The translations under genes and the position numbers were made by a program. Source: Carnegiea gigantea (taxonomy: Eukaryota > Streptophyta > Magnoliopsida > Caryophyllales > Cactaceae). From it: 64,000 bases of DNA. The stretch spans positions 952,001 to 1,016,000 of the forward strand of contig JAKOGI010000142.1 in the NCBI GenBank assembly GCA_029747015.1, given 5' to 3'. The notes beneath the pieces were generated by a model. That model saw nothing but the letters and a program-made list of their open reading frames with translations. It had not been told where the DNA came from and did no database searches. The first letter of the stretch is position 1, and each line of letters opens with the position of its first letter. Positions 11,231 through 25,233 of the stretch are shown here, in pieces.

Positions 11231-12528
11231 TCTTGTGTAATCCGGATAACGCTTGGTTTGTAAAAATAAAACGCATGAGAAGTTTAGTATGAGATTGGAT
11301 TGCAATACTAGCTCTTAAGATTCAAAAATATTTTATAGTTTCAATATCAACAGAAGTCTATGTTTACTTTCCTCCCATTTTCAAGCCTTCAAAAATGCCA
11401 ACAATTTTAAAAGAAAGAAACCTTGTAATTTCTATATATGATCAGGAAATACATAAACAAGCTACGTTTCAGGACAAAATTGACATGATATTAGTGCACA
11501 AATATACCTTGAGGATATCCAGGAGAAATCCTGCTATCCTCGTCCTCTAACTTGAATACATATTCAAGTAACTCAACATTGTCTACTCTTCCTCATGAGA
11601 GTGTTGAGTTCATTACATGTCCATAGCATAGTGCATCGATAAGTCTCTTTTTGGATTTATCTTTATTCATCAATCTAAGAGAATACAAACTTTTATTGAT
11701 TCCTTAAAATATGAACAAATGCCGTTTCGCTGATGACACAATACAAAAGATAGAGCAGCATAGACGTATTAGGTCCTTAAGTGTACACAGTTATTTGTTA
11801 TTATCTCCTGGCTAAGCTTTGGGAGAGAGAGAGAGATTTTCAATCTTATACTCATGGTCAATCTCAAAATCAAATCTCAAAACAAGCCAAGAGATGAATG
11901 TTGTACAAAAGAATTCTCGCTTCCTGTCAAGTAGAAGACAAGAAAAGCATAACCCACTCTTTCATTATTCTTTCAAGCTTTGTCCCATCAATAGCTCTTT
12001 TTATGAGGTACAAATTTAATAACTTATCCTAAAAACAGAAATACTATTAAAATCGTGCACATTAGCCAACCTATGATTGATCGAGCTAAAATAAAATTGA
12101 AACTTAATTTAAATATTTTTTCATCTTATCTTCGTCAACAACGTATAGAGAACAGTATTTCGAAACCCGTAATTTTTTTTCCCTATACGAGTAAGATTCA
12201 ATCAAGCACATTAGAGAGAAAATCAAACATAAAACTTAATCATAATTTAAACCGCTAAGAGCCTCTTCATTTCAAAAGTAAGAGCCAATGACGAGTGACA
12301 AGTGGTAGTAAATTAGTAAGAAATAGTAGGAAGCAAGAAGTAATAATGAACGATAAGAAATGTTGAAGCATAATAAACAATTGTAAATATATTGGTGAAA
12401 AAAGAGGTAAGAAGTAGTGATAAACGGTAAAAGTACTGTTCATCTATGAACAATATACTATTAGTTTAACGAGCATATCTAAAGTAAGACTTGATCAACT
12501 AAAACAACTTCAAAATATGATTAATAGT

Positions 12529-12675
12529 ATGTTCTTTTCAAGCGATTGGGAGCAGTTGGCATGAAAGGCTAGGAGTGGCATGAACCGAGTAGCCGTGGCT
12601 AACAGTGGTTAGGAGTATTTAGAAACGATTAAAAATAGCGAATAGCGGTTAGCGGTTAGAAGTGTTTGAAAACAT
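12529..12675. mobile_element. Probable small MITE with TTCTTTTC-type end
   Basis: The left end reads ATGTTCTTTTCAAGCG. The complement of the right end reads ATGTTTTCAAACAC, an imperfect inverted match. The interior is low-complexity (GCGGTTAGCGGTTAG words), as in the other MITEs here with TTCTTTTC ends. Confidence 0.35.
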
Positions 12676-13005
12676 CAGCTACGTGGCAAGCAATGATCAT
12701 GAGTGAAGACCGATGAGGCTTTGCTTTAACGTGTGGACATCACACTCGTCCCTCCCCCACCACCTCTAGTCTTATTCTCTACATTCATCTTCCAAATTAC
12801 AAGGATTATCCATCTCTTTCCAGATTTTTTTCTTACTCCAATATATCCTCACTAAAAAAATCCGCACTTCACATGAAATTGTACTACGTAATCTCATCAC
12901 CACCAACTTATTTTTTTAGCCCTTCAAAAGTTTTGAAGATTGTAGTAAGTTAAACTAGTGATCAACGAGAAAGAAGCAGAAAAAAGCTTCGTGCTTTGCT
13001 TGAAA

Positions 13006-16000
13006 ATGGGGGCACTTACGAAGATTGGCTACTACCCAGATGTTCAATTACCAGTACGGTCCGGAATTCATCGGAGATTATCGCATCTGGGCAAATTTCG
13101 GGTTGTGGGTTCGCCTAGAAAAGGGCGGAGATGGTGTCGGCAGGTTTGTAATTGTAGGACATTTAAGGAAATTGAGGAGAGGGAAAATGGGGATCTGGAT
13201 TTAGGGCGAGAGGTGGAAGGAAATGGGGATGAAATTGAGATGAAGAAAGGTAATGGGTTGAACATTTTAAGTTCAGTTAAGTTGGGAATTGTGAGATTGT
13301 GTAAGTGGCCTGCTGGGGATGAGAATCGAGATGCATTGGCTAAGCTTGAGAATTGTCTTTTCTCGGTGAGGGTTTTGTATCTATTTCTGTTGTTTATAAA
13401 TGTTCGTTGGTAGCAATGTTGATTAAAAAAATTTAAAAAGTTCGTAGCAACGATTAGTTTATTCTTTTATGATTTTTTACTGTTCTATTGTTGCCCTTGA
13501 ATTTGATTAGACATTATTTCTTTGGGATAATTTAATGAGGATGATGTCAAAGAATTGTCAGTTGAAGTCATCATGCAAAACGGTTATGGAAATGTCAAAA
13601 GAAATTTGCAATGTCAAGTCTTCTTTCTTTCCGACAGAGGCTGCCAATTTTCAAGACAGCTGAAATTGTCCTTAAATTTTCACCTTTTAATTTTCAAGAG
13701 GCTGCCCATTTTTCTTCATTTCTTCATTCCTATGAAGTACTACGTTAGTTTGATGTATTTCCCATGTAGGCTCCATAAGAAGCAAACCCCTTTTTGTTGA
13801 GGCCGGTGGTTTGTCTCACATTGACAAAATAGGTTGCCTTCAGCATTCACACAAGCTTGTGGGTCACTCCACCCTTTGCCAATTGGTTCTTGGATAAAAA
13901 TCTTAGCCGGGCTTGTATTTGCTTGGCTAATGAAGCTCAATAGTGTAGAACTTATAAGGGTATCACAGTGTCACTTTTGGTTGGTAGGGCTAAGCTGCCA
14001 TTTCATCATGATTTACTATGTGAGGGGCCTTACCGCCTTATATAACCTACATGCGTGGGGGGCAGGGGGATGTTGAAGTCAGTCCCTCTTCCTCCCACAC
14101 TTATAAAATAAGTGGTCTGGTGCACGCATATAAAAGATTAAGATAGTGAGTTGCTTTATTCACCTTGGTAGTAGGATTATATGTGCTTGGTTTATTGCAG
14201 CCCAACTACTGTAAAATTTAACTGTTTCAGTTGCCATATAGAATCTTGTTTGGATTGTGGTTATGTCCTTTTAAGGATCTAGTGCAATGCCGTCCTTAAT
14301 TGTCTTATGGATTTGGTTTGATGGGGGTTTGTCCAATGAATCCTCATGCACTTCAATATCCTTTGACCTGTTATTAGGGGAAAGTTTTAACCAGTATTCG
14401 TTGCACTACAAGTTGCTCTTGCTCTATCTTGTTGTGACTGTTTCATGGGCATTCACATCTCTCTATTGTTCTTTACATGGACAGGCTGCTCAGCATGTTG
14501 GGAGGTACATTGCGACTATGATGGGCACAGGGGTTATTCTACTAACAGGGTTTCAGCTGTCAGGTTAGCAGCTTGGATTTGGGCTTTTTTTAAAAAAAAA
14601 ATTAATATTTGTGAATGTTATGGGGAAATGAAATGATTAGATTCAGCCCGTTCAAATAATCCCAGGATAGTTGTATATCATTGCATCTTTTGATAGATAT
14701 GCTTTGGATTTGTGGGATTTGATTGCTAGCTGATTGCATTTTCCCTCCTTTTTGCGAGATTAAGGTGGTGATAGTCAGATGAATGACTTAATCTGGTATA
14801 GTTGGCTCGGAGGAGTGGTAATTGGCACCATGGTAGGGGCTAACATGGTCCTAGATGAACACTATAGACGTGGTCCACGGAACGTTGTCATAACTGGGAG
14901 GTACTATCCTGTCCTCATCATCTCCTATGTGTCCTCCTTTGTCCACCAACTCTCATATTGATTGTCCTTCATATATGCTGCTGAATGAGTCATGTGTTGC
15001 AATTAGTTTCAGCGTTAGATTATAAGTTTATAGCCTATTATAGCACAATGCCTCACCAATATGTGCTCTACTTCTTTTGTTGTGAAGCAGTTTATCAATT
15101 CTCTTTTTATGTTTCTTTGTTACGGTAAACAGTCAAAATGATTACCAAAATACTGGGGAATCAATTCTCTTTTAAACTGCCTTCCTTTTCAATTTAATAG
15201 TATGATTACATAAAATTGATCTCCCCTAGCCTGCATAGGCAGTGCTTCAGGGTACTGGTTCGGTTATGGAATTATGTATGTGCATGTGTCGTCTTCAAGA
15301 CTGGCCGACTGAGGTAATATGAACTGTATGCCAATTGCTACCTATCAAAGTAATATTTAATTTCTGCTGTACACATCATCTTTTTTATCTTGTTCCATCT
15401 CAGAGCGAGAATTTGACAGCATACCGTGTGATCTACTCTAAAAATCTTCTGCCATTCTTTCTGCTGTAGTATGTTACCTTTCAATACACTCTTTAACTTG
15501 TCCTACAACCTGCAAACATAATGTTGAGAGTTTAGTTTGATTAATTGTTTGGACTTAATGTCTTCCCTGTTGTGATACGTAACTTTAATGTGCACCTTCT
15601 TGTCTATTCTGATTCTCTTATCACGTGATGCAGCACAAGAGGACTTGGTAAGGCACTTGCTCGGGAATTTCTTCTTTCCGGCGATCGTGTAGTTGTCACT
15701 TCTCGCAGGTTGTATTTGAAAAATGAACCCTTCTTGTTTTTTTTTTTTTTTTTTGGTTAAATACTTTTATTTTGAGTTGTGCTGGCGGATCCTTTTCACT
15801 AATGACAGTTCTGTATTTATTTTTATTTCCTTTATTAGTTTTCATTCTCACTGTGTTGTCTGGAACACAGTACTGATGCAGTGAATGGAACTATCAAAGA
15901 GCTTGAAGAGAACCTGAGGGAAATGGAAGCAATAAGTGGGAAGCCTTTGAAACATGCAAAAGTGGTTGGCATACCATGTGATGTTTGTGATCCTGATGAT

Positions 16001-19000
16001 GTGAGGAACTTGGCAAATTTCGTTGTAGAACAACTTGGCTCAGTTGACATTTGGGTAAGTGATGTGACTTTTTCAGTCTGGCTATTATCTGGGGGATGCA
16101 ACCACTAACACTTCATCCATTTTTGTTTTTCTTGTTGATTATTGATTATTGATTATTGATATTTGCATCTCTATTTTTTATTGTGGCGTTGTCTTCAAAT
16201 GCCAAATTACGGCTATTTATGTTGGGATATATAAGCATATATAATTATTGAAAAGACCACTTTGCGTGAAATAAGATGAGAGCTTGGGTGTGTGGAGAGC
16301 GCTACACCTTATGTGTAAGGTAGGTGCAGTGTGCAAGTTAGGCAATCAAGATGATCACCATCACCAGATTCACCAAATATTCTCATGCCAATCTTAACCA
16401 ATGCAATATCTCTCTTCTTTCTTGTTCCATATAGTTTGTCCTGGCCTATTTGTTGTCAACATGACACCCTCTCCAGTCTCCACTAGAGTCAGTCAAGCAT
16501 CAAGAGTTGTCAAATGTGCAAGGTACTATCTGCTTTCCAATATCAGCACTTGCCCCTTTGAGATACTCATGTATCATGGTTCGGGTCCACTATAGGATTA
16601 GAGAAACATGTGCTATTCTCCCACCATAGCCCAAATCATTCCTATCATCTACACATCTTCAACATTTTCAAAACAGTTGTCTCTCTACTTCTTGGCGTCA
16701 TTGTCAAACACTTGCTTGATTGATAAGTCTTCTCTTTCCAGCCTAGTCCTTGACCCCCACCATCAAGTACTCATTTTACTCACAAACCTTGAAACCTTGT
16801 CAGGCACAGGATTTGGACTAGCTTCCCTCCGAATCATCCATGTCTTCTGGCCTAAGTGAGCTGCTTAAAAATCGATTTCTATGTTCTTGAAATGAGCTGC
16901 TATGCTTCATTTTGTGTCCCATTCAGCCAATTAATCCATGACTTATTCTAGCCCCCATTGTGATGGTAGACGCCTAACCTATCAGAATGGACTGTGGATG
17001 TTTTTAATTTTTTATTTACTGAGTAATCAAAAAATGTATTAGAAATACACCAAAGGGGTGCCGCCCACGTATGGAAGGGGCCAATTACAAAAATCATTGA
17101 GCCCTCTAGCTCTCATGCATACTATCTACAGACTCCAAAAAACTCGAATTTTCGCACCATTAAGCACAAGACTCCAAATATATACGAGACTCTCAAAATT
17201 TAGAGCTTAAAATTTTGATAGGACAAGGCTTTGACTCTGGAGTATTAAGTATGCAACTCATTTTCTTCTTGATTGTACTTTATTTGAGCTAGCATGCTCT
17301 TACTCTATGGAACACAGGCGACACACTCATTACATTGCTCGTTTCAGCTATTGTTTTGGAATATCACATCTAAACCTCGTAATTAACATATTGGTGCTTA
17401 TCCCTAGTTATTGATCTCACGATCACCTGGTGCGCACTACCTCTGTTTCATCATTCCAGTCGAGTAGGTTTCTCCTCTCAATGTATGGGATATCTTGTCC
17501 CTTGCTAGGAAAAATCTCTTGAGAGACATTTCTGGGTAGGAACTTCTGCCAGGAGCCAGCTGGCATTCTAATAATGCTTTTGAAGCTCTTGACATGCTGG
17601 GTTCGTTTCCTTTTGGTGAAGGTCATTTAGCTTATTAGGCAACGCCATGCATAGTGCTGAAGGAAGACGTCCTTGTAGGCGGGATGTCGAGAGTGGAACA
17701 TCTACTCTGCTCTAGAGGCTCTTTAAGAGTCTTACTCTATATGATAGGTGGAAGATCACATGCACATAACATCACATGCGCATAACTTCCATACTCATTC
17801 CGCTCTTGGAAACTCTCCTTGGTTTCTGTGGGATGAATTCACATAGCATTTCCGGCATTACTCCTTGCTCAGAGATTACATACTTTTCCTGATCATTATG
17901 CTGCCCTGCCACTTTTGATTGGCCGTGGTCAAGCTCAATGTGCGCCCAACGATAGTGTCATCATATATGCCATGAGCATGACACGTTTACTTTGTCCTCA
18001 ACCAAGCTGGTCAGTTCAAGACAAGTTTGATGAGATTGTGAACCTATCTTTGGTGTGCGTTTAGGATGATCTAACTTTGTGGTTTGGAGAGTTTCTTCTA
18101 GATTAGCTGGTCCAGTGGAAAAGAACTTGACTGATAATCTAGCCAATACTAAATCCTCATACCTTTGGTGATTGAAAATAAACAGTGCAAGATCCACAGC
18201 TTTACTACGTAAGTATGCTCACCCTAGACCTTTTTTTGATGAACTGTTAATGGTAGGAAATGACAGTCTGCTACTTAACTCATTGTTCACCTTCCCAAGT
18301 CACTGGTGGATGTTTTTGTTTTAGTGTTGCTTATGGTGGACTGCCGTAGCATGTTTTGCAAACCTGCCCCCAAGTTCCTCCACTATGGAGCAGCAGGCCG
18401 TCAATGCCCCTCAAATCTTGATCCATCTAATATAGCCTCTTCGGAATTTAGTTTGTTAGGTTAAGATGGGGCCTTAGGGTATTGATTTGGCACTATGGGT
18501 TCTTTTTTCTATGGCTTAATCGTAGGCAGAGCAAAATGTAATATTTGCTATGACGGGCCAATTACTTGTCCTGACCAAGACGCTAGCTAACATCCTCTTA
18601 GACATAAATGGGTATAAAGCTTATCATGGTTACCTCCATAGAACTTTTTACCTAAGCCATGAGGTGGTTTTTAATGTCAAAGGATAAAATAGTGGCTGAC
18701 CAGCTCAAATATTTCTGAGTATAGTTACCTACGTTTGGATTGGTAACTACCACACTGGATAAACTTGCTGGTGAGTGAGATATTATGGTTATAACAATTG
18801 TTTTCTGCCTTCTATTGGTCACCCTTTTATTGCAATAACCTATTCGTGTCCCCTGGATTTGAATTCTTCTCATGCATTTATTTGGCTTGGATCTAATGGC
18901 TGTATCATGAGACCTCTATTCTTTATATCTTAGTTCCACTCGTATTTTTTTTTTTAAAAAAAATCTTGCATAGGCCTTTACATTTGGCAGACAATACAGT

Positions 19001-21897
19001 CTTTTGTTCTTCTATTAATATTTCCTTTATTTTCTTATGCATTTGACAGATAAATAATGCGGGAATGAACAAAGGTTTCAGACCCTTGCTGCAGTTCTCT
19101 GATGAAGAGGTGGAGCAGGTATGAAGGATGGAATTTCGAATCTGTCGAATCTGTTTCCCCCTTTTGTTTTTGAATAAACTCCAGAAGACTTACAAAACTC
19201 AAGAAACTTAAGCCCATAATTTTTGCTTTCCTTGGTATAGACTTATATTGACCATCTTTTCTCTTCATTAAGGCTTTACAAGTTTATCAACTGTGACTGC
19301 CAGTTTTGCATCCATCTTACATTTTGCTCTTCTCAGAAGCATGCCTTGTAGCGGGGGTCCATGAATAAATTACTGGTGGCTCTGGTAGTGATTGGAGGAC
19401 TTGTAACCCTTTAAGAGTCACTTCTTTCTTGGACTTCCTTTTTTTTTTTTTGGTTTTTGGGGGGGGGGGGGGGGAGGCTAGGTGGCCTAAACCACAGTTC
19501 TGGGCCTTCTGGACCCCATCTAGACAGATTTCATTTGGAAATTATCAGATTTATTTATGTATAGGAGTAAACTAAAAGTCTCACTAGCCTGTCCTCTACT
19601 TTCTGGTGTAGTAGGTGATTCAACGTTTCCGAACAAGAAGTCCAATTGGGTAGGCTGCTTACATCTCGCCCTCCTTTACTTCAACCGCAAGTTGTGAAAG
19701 GGAAAACTAGAAATTGAGTTCATGGAGGCCACTAGGATTAACTGGAAGCAGTTGAGATATAAGAATTGGAAGCAATAAGAAATTAAGTATAGAAACAAGA
19801 CCTACTAATTGCATAGGTAAAGAGATACCAGCAAAGCTACGGGAAAAATGATCAAATACATGAAAGGTGATAGCACCTTTGAGCTTGGATGGGTGGCATG
19901 GCCTAGCCTTTGGCTTCTTAGTAGTCATAGACATAACCGTGCTATGTGGGAGGCTTGTGAGAGATAGAGTGACAACATTATAGTGGTAAGGTCAGTGGTC
20001 TTACTGTTTTGGCATTGGTAAAGTAATAATCATGTGTGACATATGCTAATCTGTGGTGACAATACTTTCGGCTTTCCTTCAGAAGGTTATATTGGAATGG
20101 AATTTTGGTAAAATGCTACCATTGAGTTTAAATTGATCCAGTGTTTTTTTGGTTATACGTAGATTGTCTCAACAAACTTGGTTGGATCTATACTCTGCAC
20201 TCGAGAAGCAATGCGGGTGATGAGATGCCAGGAAAAGGGTGGTCACATATTTAACATGGATGGGGCAGGATCCGGGGGTTCTAGCACTCCTTTGACGGCT
20301 GTGTGAGTTCTATATTTCTTCAACCAGGTTCAAACCCTCATTTTTATCCTCAGTTTTGTTTCTTTTTCTAAATGGTTCCTGCTCTACCAACAGCTATGGA
20401 TCAACAAAATGTGGCTTACGGCAGCTTCAAGCCTCACTTTTGAAGGAGTGCAAGGGAACAAAGATAGGTGTACATTCAGCATCACCAGGCATGGTGCTGA
20501 CAGATTTATTATTAAGGTACAACGGCACTCAACATGGGTCTTACTCTTAGAGTCTGCGATATCCAAGTGTAGCAGCTTCACCCTTGCTAACAAAGATACT
20601 CATTCCCAGTGACCCATAAAATATCGCATATAAATTTTTTTTTTTTTTTGATGAAGTAAAACTTTTTATAAGAAAGGTGTTGTGCAATATTTATGACGAA
20701 GGTACATAATGAATTTCAAACTATTTTCTCATTTCAAGTGATTTTTTTACCGTCACCGTCTAATATAGAAATGAGCTGTAATCTGATTTGTGGTAGAATC
20801 TTTTGGGCTCATTCCCGATAGTTTTTTGTTGGTGCTTTAAGCTCTAAGTATATTAACGTGGAAACATCTAAATTCCTGTAAATGCCTGCCTTTGCAGTGG
20901 CTCAAGTCTTAAGAATAAGCAGATGTTTAACATAGTCTGCGAGCTCCCAGAAACAGTGGCTAGATCTCTGGTTCCGCGCATGCGAGTAGTGAAAGGTACT
21001 GGAAAAGCCATCAATTACTTAACACCACCAAGGATTTTGCTTGCTCTCATCACTGCATGGCTAAGACAAGGTCGCTGGTTCGATGATCAGGTATTGTTTA
21101 TCAGCAGCATTATTCTTAATTTGCGCTTTGGTTGAGTCTCTTGCATTTTTGCTTCTTCAAGCAAGTCTTTATCCTTTTGCCAAATTGGGAGTGGTAAGAG
21201 CAGTAGGCCTCTACACTATTACGATCTTGAACTTTGAGTTGATGAGTGGTTTGTCCATGGAGGACATTCTTTGCAATTTGTAGTTCAGTGCATTATGAGT
21301 GTAAATTAGCCTGGCTAGTAAAGTCCTCAATGCTTGTCTCAAATGTCTTGTGTCCTCATTTTCCACACACGCGCACACACACACAGAGTGTGGGGCATTT
21401 GAGCATTCAAGATGGCTGGGAACACTCATTTTAGGCCAAGTATGCAAAAATTTTTGGAGAATAGGTGTTTCTGAAACCTAGACATGCATCTATGGTGGAT
21501 ATTTTTAGCTGAATCCGAGTAATATAGGTAAGCAAGGAGTAACAGTGTTGATACTATTTCAAGGAAAGGTCAAATTTTTGATAATGGTGCAAAATAGAAA
21601 GAGAATCACTTTTTTTTTAGTAGAATTAGTTTCCTTCTGTTGTAAATCTGCAACCTAGGCTTGCAAATGAGACTTGTCAATGAATGCACTTGCTTGGTGC
21701 ATATGTTCCAGGGAAGGGCATTATATGCTGCTGAAGCAGACCGAATTCGGAACTGGGCAGAAGATCGAACCCGGTTTTCGTTCACAGATGCGATGGAAAT
21801 GTATACAGAAAACACCTGGTTCTCAGTATTCTCCCTCTCTGTTGTCTGCGCCTTCATAATTCTGTCAAGCACAACCATCTCATTTCCAGGCACCTGA
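13006..21897 (+). CDS. NYC1: Chlorophyll(ide) b reductase NYC1 (10 exons)
   Basis: Exons 13006-13365, 14485-14563, 14765-14900, 15634-15708, 15871-16054, 19050-19118, 20163-20302, 20394-20516, 20898-21090 and 21712-21897 join in phase to 514 residues (the Arabidopsis protein is about 500). NYC1 reduces chlorophyll b to 7-hydroxymethyl chlorophyll a at the thylakoid membrane. This is the first step of chlorophyll b breakdown and LHCII dismantling in senescence, done together with the related protein NOL. A basic N-terminus serves as transit peptide. Helices lie at about 126-146, 157-176 and 489-504. The short-chain dehydrogenase core shows TGSTRGLG (190-197), INNAG (279-283), a Ser-rich MDGAGSGG block near 333-340 and YGSTK with Y349 and K353. 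I chose the ATG at 13006; an in-frame GTG upstream is not needed. Intron 5 is 3 kb and holds repeat debris. All catalytic motifs are intact. Confidence 0.95.
16137..16161. repeat. GATTATT tandem repeat in NYC1 intron 5
   Basis: This is a short run of about three and a half GATTATT-like 7-bp units, a simple repeat within the intron. Confidence 0.7.
16990..17100 (-). mobile_element. Possible LINE 3' end in NYC1 intron 5
   Basis: Read on minus, the sequence passes through GGCGGCACCCCTTTGGTGTAT, a TAATACATTTTTTGATTACTC-like stretch and an A-rich tail. This resembles the 3' UTR plus poly(A) of plant LINEs. No reverse transcriptase frame is recognisable in the rest of the intron (17100-19049), which otherwise shows nothing I can name. 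Confidence 0.3.
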
Positions 21898-23029
21898 AAT
21901 GTCCAACATCTACATTCCTTAAACAAAGCATTCATGCAAAATCAGGGTAGTGCATTGCTGCTGTTATACTATTCTCAGAAAGAAAAAGAAGCTGACTCTG
22001 ATAACGAATACATGCGATGGGGCAGATGAAAAGATAACTGATGCAGATTTGAAGGTACACGATAATGGATGAACTGATGATTAACAGTTGTCTTAGTCTG
22101 GGTTTCAGCTCAGTTTGTATAGATGTATCTTGTGGAAATGCAGGCTTCATTTTTACAGATAATAGAATTCTTCCATTGATCTATTCATGACGTTCATCTC
22201 TGTAGTTGTATATTGTATTTGTTTTTTGTACGTTCATCGTTTGTACTCAGCAATGTGTTGCATTAAATGTAATTTTTTTTTTTTAAAAAAAAAAAGTGAT
22301 TTTAAAGGGAGACTTAATGGTCCATTGTGTCGAATTATATCACATAATATTATGATAAACTAAGAGCTTATCAAACTTTACAGAAGGAGTCACCTTTCTC
22401 CCAAATATTTTTGTTTTGATGATGAAATATCTGAAAGAATTTTTGAGGAAAACTGTCTTTAGGGGATCTGTAATAGCTTTCCCACTTCATTCCCATCGTA
22501 TTGTAGGCTGCAATTGTCCTTGAATTACGATTGTGGCTCGAAAATAGGACTATGGGCCCGAGTAATGGGAGCAAATATGGGTTGGCAAAATGGTGAAACT
22601 GGGGCTCATATATTGATTTTCTTGTATAAAAATTATAGCTGGGGTGATACGTAGAACCAAAAATTGTACTCCTTATTGTGAAATTGGGTGCTTTTTGGAG
22701 TACCAATTGCAGTTTGATCGTTTAATTATTAAATACTACATAAGAAAAAAAAATACCATAATTTAAGTGCTTTTATTGGTTTCACTATATATGAATGTCA
22801 GCAATAATAGCACATTCCCTCCCCCCGCCCCAAAAAAAAATTGCATTGCATAAAAATTGAACTAGATTTTGAAATACCACCTGTGATTCTACGTACAAAT
22901 GTGCCAACCGTCAATTTCCTGACTAAATCATGACAAATTCATAGTCTTTGCTTGTTTTTTAAAAATAAAAATGGTTATTGAAATAATACAACTCTAAAAT
23001 TTTACGGAATGTGTTATGATCCAATTTTT

Positions 23030-23165
23030 GAACTCATCTTAGGACCATATAGTACGAAACAAAGCCTATATTATACACCTATATAGTACAAAACAAAGTC
23101 TGTATTCGAACTCATCGTATGACCATATAGGACCATATAGGATGAAACAAAGTCTATATCACATT
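23030..23165. repeat. Degenerate short tandem repeat
   Basis: Units built from ACCATATAG(G/T)A and GAAACAAAG(T/C)CTATAT recur three times with variable spacing. It is non-coding. Confidence 0.6.
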
Positions 23166-24302
23166 TGTACGTAATAAATTGCCTAGTATGAAACGATCAG
23201 CGGACAATGCGGCTAGCCGAACACTCATTGTACCCAAAGGGTTAGAATTGGCACGGGATATGGTACGTTCACATGTTGTGCCATGCCAAATTTGTGTACG
23301 AGGCTTGGCTACATCCTTATTCATTGGTGACGGAATCAAATGTCAATACCCCATGTTGTACGTACTATCACATTATATTGCATGCCAAAATTGTCCCAAA
23401 AATTCAAATGGACAAAACACACAAAACATGTTGCAAAAAATGGACCTACAAAAACTAGTTGTAAAGATGCATTATTTGCTTGTATTTTGTATCATTGTAC
23501 GTGTCTCTTATCGGGTTAACATGATACCACGATTGTAAAAAAAGAACAATTAAAGTGTATTAAAACTTAAAATATTTGTATGGTCGTGAACGATAGTTAA
23601 AATATTTAATTGAAATTTAAGCTGTCTAACTAGTGTTTAACATCTCACCTCGGTTTGAATTGTGATTGACATATGTTTCTTTGGTGGCAGAGAGATGACA
23701 ATAAATTGGACTCTTAATCTTAATTTTTTTCCAGTTTTGTCTAGGATTTTCAAGCTTTTTTGTATACTTTTCTTGTCTATCGTAAACTCAATAAAATAAG
23801 TATGTCATTGTGAAGAGGATATCATTTAGTCATTTACTATTATTCATTTATATTGATATTATTCGCAAAAGTAAGATAAAATATTAGGAACGCTTCCTTA
23901 ATACGAGTACATTTTAATGCATTTTTGTAAAAAAAATTAAAATTAAAATTATCATAAATGAGAATTCAAATTTGAGCGTATAGAAAATATACAATTTTGA
24001 TTCAAATTAAAGCATGTCATCTTAATAATTGAAATTAGATACAAGAAGCCGTAATATTTATTGATAAAGGGCAATGAAGACAAGAACTGGTAATAAGGCA
24101 CTGCTAATTCGCACCAGACAAATAAATATTACTTTTAAATGCTGAAATGAATCAGAACGTCACAGCTATCTGTGGTATTATTAGACTTTTTTTTTGGTTC
24201 TGAAATAATCACATAATATAGCCTCTTTCCGAACAATAGTGACTTATTCTTAATTATTTTTGAAAATTTCCAAATTTGTATTGATCTTGAAATTTTCATT
24301 TC

Positions 24303-24433
24303 ACTGGAGTCGAGCTACTGTTGGCCTAATAAGGAGTAAAACTCTCTCATTATAAATTTTCTCCATTCACAAGACTCAAACCCGAAATCTTATTCAAGAA
24401 GAATAAGTGTCGAAACACTTAATCCAATCTATA
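24303..24433 (-). mobile_element. tRNA-derived SINE, family A, copy 2
   Basis: On minus it shows box B-like GGGTTTGAGTCTTG followed by TGAATGGAGAAAAT, an AGAG-rich stretch and TTAGGCCAACAGTAGCTCGA at the 3' end. It aligns well with the copy at 32933-33070 and more weakly with 3324-3460. No target duplication was identified. Confidence 0.55.
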
Positions 24434-24923
24434 TTGATATTTCATAATTTCTTATTGCCAAACGTGGGATTTTTTGGCCGGAGTCAAACGTTACACTACT
24501 GTCACCACACCAAAAAAAAAAAAAAAAAAAGTCAAACATTACAACCCAAAGGCGCGTAATGTAGTTGTTTTTCTCCTTCTAGAAGCAATAGCCCAGCCTA
24601 TAATCATCCTATATACGACTGCTAGTATCCGTTTCTCCCTTTCTCTGTCACTGAAATTTTTTAATTTTTAGATTGATTTTTTTGGTGAGAATTTTAAATT
24701 GCATTTTTATCGTGGTCTTTGACTTTGTCAGGGATTTTTGGATTAATTAAAATGCCAGAAGGATAAATGGGGGAAAAATAATAATAACGTGCATGAAGTG
24801 TGCATATTAATCAGAGAAAATGAGAAAGGCATGTGAATTTCTTGATTGCTTCTAAATTTTGCCCACAAATATGCTCTGTTTATAATTAAACCCAAGTGAA
24901 TTTCCTTTGCGACTTTTGTAAGT

Positions 24924-25173
24924 TGTCATAATTCTACATCTGACATTAGAAGAAGATGAACACATACAGTGATCGAATAAGAACATGAGAAAGAGGATTA
25001 TTTTTAGAGAGAGAAGCTCACATCTTAGTGTGAGAAAAATTATTATAGAGAGAGAAGAATGCAAGAGTTTTCCAGTATTTATACATTACACCAGCTCATA
25101 ACAGAATTCCCCTAACTGTGCATAAGCATAACAAACTCTTGGTGATGTGGCGTCTGAGGTGTCTGAGTCCACA
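24924..25173 (-). repeat. 3' LTR of the copia element
   Basis: This 250-bp LTR lies at the downstream end on the element's minus strand and carries TG...CA termini. It contains a GA-rich segment (AGAGAGAGAAG). It pairs with 29877-30127. Confidence 0.95.
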
Positions 25174-25185
25174 CCCCCTCCTTAA
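25174..25185 (-). other. Polypurine tract of the copia element
   Basis: On minus the bases just before the 3' LTR read TAAGGAGGGGG, a standard plus-strand primer, placed immediately next to the LTR. Confidence 0.85.
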
Positions 25186-25233
25186 GCTGGAATGGGCATA
25201 GACCATTCCCAGCTTACTGAGCAGGCACTGATG

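Larger units (their letters stand above)
10462..13005. other. Intergenic region upstream of NYC1
   Basis: This AT-rich sequence has no gene I can support. It contains a partial tandem duplication (11103-11230), a low-complexity AGTAAGAAGTAG-like tract (about 12290-12430) and a probable small MITE (12529-12675). Roughly the last 200 bp should hold the NYC1 promoter and leader. Open frames at 11819 and 12055 are short, AT-rich and unconvincing. Confidence 0.55.
21898..24923. other. Intergenic region between NYC1 and the copia element
   Basis: About the first 350 bp are probably NYC1 3' UTR, ending near the T/A homopolymer at 22270-22295. The remainder is AT-rich. It includes a small repeat cluster at 23030-23165 and a SINE copy at 24303-24433. 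Open frames at 22371-22706 and 23179-23538 match nothing I recognise. Confidence 0.55.

Noticed and set aside
12958..13005. N-terminal extension of NYC1 from an in-frame GTG
   Set aside because: A standard ATG at 13006 with a suitable leader exists, and the extension does not look like part of the transit peptide.
17100..19049. Hidden gene in NYC1 intron 5
   Set aside because: Only short, unsupported frames on both strands; no recognisable domain, so it was left as intron with possible repeat debris.
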